From contig NZ_JBHSNF010000001.1 in the NCBI RefSeq assembly GCF_042657065.1, positions 868,001-932,000 of the forward strand: 64,000 bases of DNA, read 5' to 3'. The position numbers and the translations under genes were made by a program. Position 1 is the first letter of the stretch. Each line of letters starts with the position of its first letter. A model generated the notes under the pieces. It had not been told where the DNA came from, ran no database searches, and worked only from the letters and a program-made list of their open reading frames with translations. Origin of the DNA: Rhodanobacter ginsengisoli. GTDB lineage: Bacteria; Pseudomonadota; Gammaproteobacteria; Xanthomonadales; Rhodanobacteraceae. Below, piece by piece: positions 58,365 through 64,000 of this stretch.

Positions 58365-58382
58365 GCGACACCGCGGTGTCGC
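58365..58382. repeat. perfect 18-bp palindrome upstream of rpsM
   Basis: GCGACACCG/CGGTGTCGC is a perfect inverted repeat, 33 nt after the secY stop and 5 nt before the -35 of the candidate alpha-operon promoter. It could form a short RNA hairpin ending secY transcripts or be a protein site; there is no T-run. Confidence 0.5.
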
Positions 58383-58387
58383 AGGGC

Positions 58388-58416
58388 TTTCCAGTTCGGG
58401 TAATTCAGGTTAAAAT
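58388..58416 (+). promoter_or_regulatory. promoter of the alpha operon (rpsM)
   Basis: TTTCCA (58388-58393, 4 of 6), a 17-bp spacer and TAAAAT (58411-58416, 5 of 6) give a start near 58423 and a 36-nt leader to rpsM. Confidence 0.6.
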
Positions 58417-58458
58417 TGCGCGTTTACCGCGCACGAAACGCATCGGAGAAAGAACATC

Positions 58459-58815
58459 ATGGCGCGCATTGCGGGTGTCAATTTGCCGGTCCAGAAACAT
58501 GTCTGGGTTGGTCTGCAGAGCATTTACGGTATCGGTCGCAGCCGAGCCAAAAAGGTCTGCGTGGATGCGGGCGTGGTCTCGACCACCCCGATCAAGTCCC
58601 TCAGTGAAGGCGAGGTGGAGAAGATTCGCCATGAAATCGGCAAGTACATTGTCGAGGGCGATCTGCGCCGTGAGGTGGGTATGGCCATCAAGCGTTTGAT
58701 GGATCTGGGTTGCTACCGCGGTCTGCGCCACCGTCGTGGCTTGCCGGTGCGCGGCCAGCGCACGCGTACCAACGCACGTACCCGCAAGGGTCCCCGTCGC
58801 GCGATCAAGAAGTAA
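58459..58815 (+). CDS. rpsM: 30S ribosomal protein S13
   Basis: A 118-residue head protein contacting tRNA and the intersubunit bridge. ARIAGVNLPVQKHVWVGLQSIYGIGRSRAKKVC and GCYRGLRHRRGLPVRGQRTRTNARTRKGPRR are diagnostic. First gene of the alpha group. Confidence 0.98.
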   Translation: MARIAGVNLPVQKHVWVGLQSIYGIGRSRAKKVCVDAGVVSTTPIKSLSEGEVEKIRHEIGKYIVEGDLRREVGMAIKRLMDLGCYRGLRHRRGLPVRGQRTRTNARTRKGPRRAIKK

Positions 58816-58827
58816 CGGATTCCGAAT

Positions 58828-59214
58828 ATGGCTAAGCCGGTTAAGACCAAGAAGAAGATCAAGCGCGTTGTCACGGATGCCGTGGCCCACGTGCAGGCCT
58901 CCTTCAACAACACCATTGTCACCATCACCGATCGCCAGGGTAACGCCTTGTCGTGGGCTACAGCCGGCGGCGCCGGTTTTCGTGGCTCGCGCAAGTCGAC
59001 CCCGTTCGCTGCCCAGGTGGCCGCCGAAAAGGCCGGTCGCGCTGCAGGCGACTACGGCGTGAAGACAGTGGAAGTGCGCATCAAGGGCCCAGGCCCGGGC
59101 CGCGAGTCCGCGGTGCGCTCGCTGAACGCGTTGGGCTACAAGGTGCTCAACATCATCGACGTCACGCCAATTCCGCACAATGGCTGCCGTCCCCCCAAGA
59201 AGCGTCGAGTCTAA
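58828..59214 (+). CDS. rpsK: 30S ribosomal protein S11
   Basis: A 128-residue platform protein at the mRNA exit. HVQASFNNTIVTITDRQGNALSWATAGGAGFRGSRKSTPFAAQ and the C-terminal DVTPIPHNGCRPPKKRRV are canonical. Confidence 0.98.
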   Translation: MAKPVKTKKKIKRVVTDAVAHVQASFNNTIVTITDRQGNALSWATAGGAGFRGSRKSTPFAAQVAAEKAGRAAGDYGVKTVEVRIKGPGPGRESAVRSLNALGYKVLNIIDVTPIPHNGCRPPKKRRV

Positions 59215-59225
59215 GGAGCATACCC

Positions 59226-59852
59226 ATGGCCCGTTATCGTGGAGCTACCTGCAAACTCGCCCGTCGTGAGGGTGCAGATCTCAGCCTGAAGAGTCCGGCG
59301 CGTGCGCTGGATTCCAAGTGCAAACTGGAAAACAAGCCCGGCCAGCATGGCGCGAACAAGCGCATGCGCATGTCCGACTACGCCGTGCAGCTGCGCGAGA
59401 AGCAGAAGGTCAAGCGCATCTACGGTGTGCTCGAGCGTCAGTTCAGCAACTACTACACCAAGGCGTCGACCCTCAAGGGCAACACCGGTGAGAACCTGCT
59501 GCGCCTGCTCGAAAGCCGTCTGGACAACGTCGTCTATCGCATGGGCTTCGCGGTAACCCGCGCCCAGGCTCGCCAGCTGGTTGCCCACAAGGCGATCATG
59601 GTGAATGGCAAGAAGGTGAACATTCCTTCCTACCAGGTTCGCCCGGGCGACGCGATTGCATTGACCGAGAAGGCACGCACCCAGTTGCGTGTGCAGGAAG
59701 CGGCGACCGTATTCGACACCATGGATCTGCGTCCGATCTGGGTCGAAGTCGACGCGAAGAAATTTGAAGGTACGTTCAAGTCGGTGCCGGATCGCGGTGA
59801 TCTGCCGTCCGACATCAATGAAGCATTGATTATCGAGCTTTACTCGAAGTAA
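59226..59852 (+). CDS. rpsD: 30S ribosomal protein S4
   Basis: A 208-residue 30S assembly initiator, alpha-operon regulator in E. coli. ARYRGATCKLARREGADLSLKS start and an S4 RNA-binding domain around 95-155 (ESRLDNVVYRMGFAVTRAQARQLVAHKAIMVNGKKVNIPSYQVRPGD). Only two Cys in the N-terminal region, so the four-cysteine zinc form is absent. Confidence 0.98.
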   Translation: MARYRGATCKLARREGADLSLKSPARALDSKCKLENKPGQHGANKRMRMSDYAVQLREKQKVKRIYGVLERQFSNYYTKASTLKGNTGENLLRLLESRLDNVVYRMGFAVTRAQARQLVAHKAIMVNGKKVNIPSYQVRPGDAIALTEKARTQLRVQEAATVFDTMDLRPIWVEVDAKKFEGTFKSVPDRGDLPSDINEALIIELYSK

Positions 59853-59867
59853 TTACCGGAGCTCTGC

Positions 59868-60866
59868 ATGGCAGTTTCGTCAACTAGTGTGCTGCGGCCG
59901 CGTGGCCTCAGCGTCGAACAGCTCGGAGCCAACCGCGCCAAGGTGGTGGTCGAGCCGCTCGAGCGTGGCTTCGGCCACACCCTGGGCAACGCGCTGCGTC
60001 GCGTGCTGCTCTCTTCGATCCCCGGCAGCGCCATCGTCGAGGTCGAGATCGATGGCGTGCTGCACGAATACACCACCCTGGAAGGTCTGCAGGAGGACGT
60101 CATTGAAGTCCTGCTGAACCTGAAGGACGTGGCGATTCGTCAGCATACCGGCGATGAAGTCACCCTGACCTTGTCCAAGAAGGGCAAGGGCGTGGTCACG
60201 GCCGGCGACATCGTCGTCGACCACTCGGTCGAGATCATCAACCCCGAGCATGTGCTTTGCCACCTGACCAAGGACATTGCGCTCAACATGCGCCTGAAGG
60301 TGCGTCGCGGCGTCGGCTATCAGCCGGCCAGCACGCGCCAGCATCCGGATGATGAAGCACGTCCGATCGGTCGCCTGCAGCTGGACGCGTCGTTTGCGCC
60401 GGTGTTGCGCGTGGCCTACGAAGTGGATGCGGCTCGTGTCGAGCAGCGCACCAACCTCGACAAGCTGGTGCTGGACATCGAGACGAACGGCACGATCGGT
60501 GCGGAAGATGCGGTTCGCAAGGCGGCCGAGATCATCAACGATCAGCTGTCGGTGTTCGGTGACTTCTCGCGGCGCGAAAGCGCGACCGACAAGGCCGAGA
60601 AGAGCGGGTTTGACCCGTTGTTGCTGCGCCCGATCGACGATCTGGAGCTCACCGTGCGTTCGGCCAACTGCCTGAAGGCCGAGAGCATCTACTACATCGG
60701 TGATCTGGTTCAGAAGACCGAGGTCGAGTTGCTGAAGACGCCGAATCTCGGCAAGAAGTCGCTGACCGAGATCAAGGACGTGCTGGGCGGACGTGGCCTG
60801 GCCCTTGGCATGAAGCTCGAGAACTGGCCGCCGCCGGGCTTGTCGCACGGCATGCAGCTGGGCTGA
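59868..60866 (+). CDS. rpoA: DNA-directed RNA polymerase alpha subunit
   Basis: A 332-residue subunit. N-terminal assembly domain (VEPLERGFGHTLGNALRRVLLSSIPG, GVLHEYTTLEGLQEDV) and C-terminal domain from about 245 (LLRPIDDLELTVRSANCLKAESIYYIGDLVQKTEVELLKTPNLGKKSLTEIKDVL), which contacts UP elements and activators. A strong terminator-like hairpin starts 7 nt after its stop. Confidence 0.99.
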   Translation: MAVSSTSVLRPRGLSVEQLGANRAKVVVEPLERGFGHTLGNALRRVLLSSIPGSAIVEVEIDGVLHEYTTLEGLQEDVIEVLLNLKDVAIRQHTGDEVTLTLSKKGKGVVTAGDIVVDHSVEIINPEHVLCHLTKDIALNMRLKVRRGVGYQPASTRQHPDDEARPIGRLQLDASFAPVLRVAYEVDAARVEQRTNLDKLVLDIETNGTIGAEDAVRKAAEIINDQLSVFGDFSRRESATDKAEKSGFDPLLLRPIDDLELTVRSANCLKAESIYYIGDLVQKTEVELLKTPNLGKKSLTEIKDVLGGRGLALGMKLENWPPPGLSHGMQLG

Positions 60867-60872
60867 TGTACG

Positions 60873-60907
60873 GACGTTGCGATCACCAGTGATCGCAACG
60901 TCGTTTT
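60873..60907 (+). terminator. strong intrinsic terminator between rpoA and rplQ
   Basis: Perfect 14-bp stem (60873-60886 with 60889-60902), closing in practice with a 4-nt loop, followed by GTTTTA. It should end most alpha-operon transcripts before rplQ. Confidence 0.75.
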
Positions 60908-61020
60908 ATGCGGGAAGCGTGGTTTCACGCGTCCAGGCAGATTGAAGCAGCCCATAGAGGCTGCGCTCTTATAAATGGCTCCGACGTCATAGGGCCGATA
61001 CAGCGGAAATCCGCGGGAAG

Positions 61021-61042
61021 CCGGACACAGGTGCCGGTTTTT
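61021..61042 (+). terminator. small terminator-like hairpin before rplQ
   Basis: CCGG-A-CA pairs with TG-CCGG, followed by TTTTT (61038-61042), 27 nt before the rplQ ATG. A TATAAA hexamer at 60970-60975 upstream may be a -10 element of a separate rplQ promoter; its -35 is unclear. Confidence 0.4.
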
Positions 61043-61068
61043 CATAACAACAGACAGAGAGTTGAATC

Positions 61069-61452
61069 ATGCGCCACCAGAAATCAGGACGTAAGCTCAA
61101 CCGCACCAGCAGCCACCGCGAAGCGATGTTTCGCAACATGTCGGCATCGCTGCTGAAGCATGAGCTGATCCGCACCACGTTGCCCAAGGCAAAAGAACTT
61201 CGTCGCGTCGCCGAGCCGCTGATCACGCTGGCCAAGACCGATGGCGTCGCCAATCGTCGTCTCGCTTTTTCGCGCCTGCGCGACAAGGAAGCGGTCGGCA
61301 AGTTGTTTGTCGAGCTCGGACCGCGTTACAAGGAGCGTCCGGGCGGTTACCTGCGTATCCTCAAGTGTGGTTTCCGCCCCGGTGACAATGCGCCGATGGC
61401 GTATGTCGAGCTGGTCGGGCGCCCGCAGGTCGAGGCAGTCGACGCCGAATAA
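61069..61452 (+). CDS. rplQ: 50S ribosomal protein L17
   Basis: A 127-residue tunnel-exit protein. MRHQKSGRKLNRTSSHREAMFRNMSASLLKHELIRTTLPKAKELRRVAEPLITLA is canonical and PGDNAPMAYVELVGRP ends it. A 202-bp gap with terminator-like structures separates it from rpoA. Confidence 0.98.
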   Translation: MRHQKSGRKLNRTSSHREAMFRNMSASLLKHELIRTTLPKAKELRRVAEPLITLAKTDGVANRRLAFSRLRDKEAVGKLFVELGPRYKERPGGYLRILKCGFRPGDNAPMAYVELVGRPQVEAVDAE

Positions 61453-61498
61453 GCCGATCGGCGACACCGATCGACTGGACGTTCGGACGTCCACAAGC

Positions 61499-61526
61499 AA
61501 ACCCGGCCGGGCAACCCGCCGGGTTT
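61499..61526 (+). terminator. intrinsic terminator after rplQ
   Basis: AAACCCGGC pairs with GCCGGGTTT (61499-61507 with 61518-61526); the loop holds an extra GGG/CCC pairing. The TTT of the stem and TCTG form a short T-rich end, and the A-rich 5' arm would also serve the opposite strand. Confidence 0.7.
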
Positions 61527-61637
61527 CTGCGTTCTGGGTGCTCCTGTTCACGGCCGATTGCAGCGGAATGTCGCCACCCTGCTGACAGCGAGGCGGGGAA
61601 CAGGTAATGTCGTTGTTCCGCAACGCAGCAAAATGCC

Positions 61638-62141
61638 ATGAATCCATTCCGCTGGTCGTATCGTGTCAGTTTTCTCGTCGGCTTCGTTGTCTGTGCGGGC
61701 CTGTTGGGCTTCGCGCTCTACGCGGAAAAGTACTGGCAGATGTTTCCCTGTCCGCTGTGCATCTTCCAGCGGGTTGCGTTCATCGTGATGGCGGTGTTTT
61801 TCCTGCTCGGCGGATTGCATGCGCCGCGGGGACGTACGCGCTGGATCTACGCCGCCGGCATCTGGCTGGGTGCGATCTTCGGCATGGCCGTGGCCGGACG
61901 GCACCTGTGGATCCAGTCCCTGCCGACCGACCAGATCCCGTCCTGTGGGCCGCCGCTGGATTACATGTTCAGCGCGTTTCCGTTCCAGAAAGTGCTCGAG
62001 CTGGTATTCACCGGATCGGGCGAATGCGCCAAGGTCGAGCCGATCCTGGGCTTGCCGATGCCGGCGTGGACGCTGTTGTGGTTCGTGCTGCTGGCGGTGT
62101 TGACGATGATGGCTGTGCGACAGCGGGTACTACGCAAATGA
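61638..62141 (+). CDS. dsbB: disulfide bond formation protein DsbB
   Basis: Inner membrane quinone-dependent oxidase that re-oxidises DsbA. A 167-residue protein with four membrane helices (about 10-27, 43-60, 69-87 and 144-161). The first active pair is C38/C41 in PCPLC and the second C103/C130 in the periplasmic loop, as in E. coli (C41/C44, C104/C130). The stop overlaps the DAHP synthase start (ATGA). Confidence 0.95.
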   Translation: MNPFRWSYRVSFLVGFVVCAGLLGFALYAEKYWQMFPCPLCIFQRVAFIVMAVFFLLGGLHAPRGRTRWIYAAGIWLGAIFGMAVAGRHLWIQSLPTDQIPSCGPPLDYMFSAFPFQKVLELVFTGSGECAKVEPILGLPMPAWTLLWFVLLAVLTMMAVRQRVLRK

Positions 62142-63547
62142 ACGCAACTGACGCTTTGAAGATGGTGCCGGGCCGTGACGCTTCCGCGCAGGCGGCGGGG
62201 CCGGCCCGCTGGAGTCCGGATTCATGGCAGCAGCGCGAGGCGCTGCAGCAGCCGCATTACGACGATGCGGACGAGCTGGCCCGGGCCGGCGCGCATCTGG
62301 CGCAGCTGCCACCACTGGTCACGTCGTGGGAAGTGCTTGCGCTGAAGCAGGCGATTGCGGAGGCGCAGGATGGCGACCGTTTCCTGCTGCAGGGCGGCGA
62401 CTGCGCCGAGAGCTTCGCCGACTGCACCAGTCCGGTGATCTCGAACCGGCTCAAGGTGCTGCTGCAGATGAGCCTGGTACTGGTGCACGGGCTGAAGAAG
62501 CCGGTACTTCGGGTGGGCCGTTTCGCCGGGCAGTACGCGAAGCCCCGTTCGACCGATACCGAGACACGCGATGGTCTGACCCTGCCGAGTTTTCGCGGTG
62601 ACGTGGTCAACAGTCCGGACTTCACGGCGGAGGCGCGCCGCCCCGATCCGCAGCGACTGATCCAGGCGCACGCCCATTCCGCGCTGACGATGAACTTCGT
62701 GCGCGCGTTGATCGACGGTGGCTTCGCCGATCTGCATCATCCGGAATATTGGGACCTGGCGTGGGTCGAGCATTCGCCGCTGGCTGCCGAGTACCGCCAG
62801 ATGGTTGCCGGCATCGGCGATTCGCTGCGCTTCATGGAGACCCTGGCCGGACCGATCGCCGGCTTCTCCCGGGTCGACTTCTTCACTTCGCACGAAGCCT
62901 TGCTGCTGCACTACGAGCAGGCGCTCACGCGGCAGGTGCCGCGTCATCCCGGCTGGTTCAACCTGTCCACCCATTTCCCCTGGATCGGCATGCGCACCGC
63001 CGCGCTGGACGGCGCGCACGTGGAGTATTTCCGCGGCATCCGCAATCCGATCGCGGTCAAGGTGGGCCCGACGGTCACGCCGGAGCAGCTGCTGCCGCTG
63101 ATCGATGCGCTGAATCCGGACGACGAGCCGGGCCGGCTGACCCTGATCCACCGCATGGGCAACGCGAAGATCGGCGCGGCATTGCCCTCGTTGCTGGAGG
63201 CGGTCCGGCGTGAGGGCCGGCGCGTGTTGTGGGTGGCCGATCCGATGCACGGCAACACCGAGAGTACCTCGAACGGGCACAAGACGCGCCGCTTCGACAA
63301 TATCCGCGGCGAACTGGATCAGGCCTTCGATATCCATGCTGCCGCCGGTACCCGGCTTGGCGGCGTGCATCTGGAGTTGACCGGCGAGGATGTCACCGAA
63401 TGCATGGGCGGTGCGCGCGACCTGTCCGAAACCGATCTCGACCGCGCCTACAAGTCGATGGTCGATCCGCGCCTCAATTACGAGCAGTCGCTGGAGCTGG
63501 CGATGCTGATCGTGCGCAAGTCGGTCGGCGGTACCGGCGTCCGCTAG
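62138..63547 (+). CDS. 3-deoxy-7-phosphoheptulonate synthase, class II
   Basis: First enzyme of the shikimate pathway, condensing phosphoenolpyruvate and erythrose 4-phosphate. The 469 residues and motifs are those of the class II (plant/Mycobacterium) type: LLQGGDCAESFADC, RVGRFAGQYAKPRS, DFFTSHEALLLHYEQALTR, SAHFPWIG-like STHFPWIG, VKVGPTVTPEQL, WVADPMHGNTE and GGVHLELTGEDVTECMGG. Coupling to dsbB by a 4-nt overlap has no obvious functional link. No ACT-like regulatory domain is appended. Confidence 0.95.
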   Translation: MNATDALKMVPGRDASAQAAGPARWSPDSWQQREALQQPHYDDADELARAGAHLAQLPPLVTSWEVLALKQAIAEAQDGDRFLLQGGDCAESFADCTSPVISNRLKVLLQMSLVLVHGLKKPVLRVGRFAGQYAKPRSTDTETRDGLTLPSFRGDVVNSPDFTAEARRPDPQRLIQAHAHSALTMNFVRALIDGGFADLHHPEYWDLAWVEHSPLAAEYRQMVAGIGDSLRFMETLAGPIAGFSRVDFFTSHEALLLHYEQALTRQVPRHPGWFNLSTHFPWIGMRTAALDGAHVEYFRGIRNPIAVKVGPTVTPEQLLPLIDALNPDDEPGRLTLIHRMGNAKIGAALPSLLEAVRREGRRVLWVADPMHGNTESTSNGHKTRRFDNIRGELDQAFDIHAAAGTRLGGVHLELTGEDVTECMGGARDLSETDLDRAYKSMVDPRLNYEQSLELAMLIVRKSVGGTGVR

Positions 63548-63549
63548 CC

Positions 63550-63568
63550 AGGCGACAGGCAGTCGCCT
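63550..63568 (+). terminator. hairpin after the DAHP synthase gene
   Basis: AGGCGAC pairs with GTCGCCT around a 5-nt loop, 3 nt after the stop. No T-run follows. Its right arm overlaps the left arm of a larger inverted repeat. Confidence 0.4.
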
Positions 63569-63653
63569 CTCCGGCCCCGGGGTACCGGACGGCGAATTCC
63601 GCGGCCGGTTTCGGACGTCCATCGGCACGTCGAGCTTTGCCGCCGGAGAGGCG
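63564..63653. repeat. 12-bp inverted repeat with 66-bp spacing
   Basis: CGCCTCTCCGGC at 63564-63575 is the exact reverse complement of 63642-63653. Inside, CGTCGAG/CTCGACG forms another pair. The 194-bp gap between the DAHP synthase and cytochrome genes holds nothing else recognisable. Confidence 0.55.
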
Positions 63654-63741
63654 CTCGACGGCCGTGGCACGTTGTCGCGTATCCCCCGGGCTGCGCGCGG
63701 GGTTGGGCTGGTCACCGTTGCCGCGGGCGTACAATGGTCGG

Positions 63742-64000
63742 ATGATCACGACCCCCAGCCTGCATTCCATCAAGCCGTCCATCGCGGCGATGCTCCTGGT
63801 CATCGGCATCCTGTACGGCGCGGCCAGCCATGCCGCCGAGGCCGACGCCCTGCCGATACCCGACACCCTGCAGCAGCGCATCGTCGCCTGCACCAGCTGC
63901 CACGGCGTGCATGGCGAAGGTACGCCGGGCAGCGGCTATTTTCCGCGTCTGGCGGGCAAGCCGGCCGACTACCTGGTGCGCCAGATGCAGGATTTCCAGA
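63742..64000 (+). CDS. exported c-type cytochrome (3' end outside window)
   Basis: The frame from ATG at 63742 runs open to the window edge, 86 codons visible. Residues 1-32 are a signal peptide (hydrophobic 14-27, ending ASHAA). The haem-binding motif CTSCH is at 50-54, followed by GVHGEGTPGSGYFPRLAGKPADYLVRQMQDFQ, which matches class I cytochromes of the c4/c553 type with the LAGxxxxYLxxQMxxF pattern. The c4 proteins have two such domains; the second would lie outside. TACAAT at 63730-63735 is only 6 bp before the ATG, so it can hardly be its promoter. Confidence 0.9.
   Translation, partial: MITTPSLHSIKPSIAAMLLVIGILYGAASHAAEADALPIPDTLQQRIVACTSCHGVHGEGTPGSGYFPRLAGKPADYLVRQMQDFQ

Overview
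The window is high-GC chromosomal DNA of a gammaproteobacterium in the order Xanthomonadales, most likely family Rhodanobacteraceae (Rhodanobacter, Dyella or a relative). The evidence is gene order and protein type: the lolB-ispE-tRNA-Gln-prs-rplY-pth-ychF run beside divergent hemA-prfA; the tRNA-Tyr/Gly/Thr-tuf-tRNA-Trp-secE-nusG block; the str and rpoBC operons joined directly to the S10, spc and alpha operons; and a class II DAHP synthase. The genus is inferred, not proven.

1-9.2 kb holds accessory and metabolic genes: a truncated class V PLP enzyme, a small exported protein, cytidine deaminase, and the proton-translocating transhydrogenase genes pntAA and pntAB-pntB. The pnt genes are split by an opposite-strand module of an ECF-type sigma factor, a single-pass membrane protein and a DUF3106-type periplasmic protein. 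A small membrane protein and SufT follow.

9.2-20.2 kb: a secreted M4 metalloprotease with two C-terminal PPC domains and a plausible Clp/CRP-type site far upstream; a stand-alone asparaginase N-domain protein; an acyl-CoA dehydrogenase; DUF2069 and WrbA; a YihY/TlpA-like/acylphosphatase operon; PPK2; and prfA and hemA.

20.2-28.4 kb: a cell-envelope and translation cluster of a TPR lipoprotein, LolB, an in-frame GNAT-IspE fusion, tRNA-Gln, Prs, L25, Pth, YchF and an acyl-CoA thioesterase.

28.4-61.5 kb: 33 kb of nearly uninterrupted plus-strand gene-expression machinery: tRNA-Tyr/Gly/Thr, tuf, tRNA-Trp, secE, nusG, rplKAJL, rpoBC, rpsLG, fusA, second tuf, rpsJ to rpmC/rpsQ, rplN to secY, rpsM to rpoA, rplQ. 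Untranslated leaders with promoter-like and hairpin structures occur before rplK, rplJ, rpoB, rpsL, rpsJ, rpsH, rpsM and rplQ, and are the probable regulatory points. rpmJ is not between secY and rpsM.

61.5-64 kb: dsbB overlapping a class II DAHP synthase, then the start of an exported c-type cytochrome cut by the window edge.

There is no CRISPR array, insertion sequence, prophage or complete mobile element. Most of the window is housekeeping. The unusual items are the sigma/membrane/periplasmic module inside the pnt locus, the GNAT-IspE fusion, a duplicated tRNA-Tyr 3' end, and several regulatory hairpins. I do not see a clear-cut novel system beyond these.
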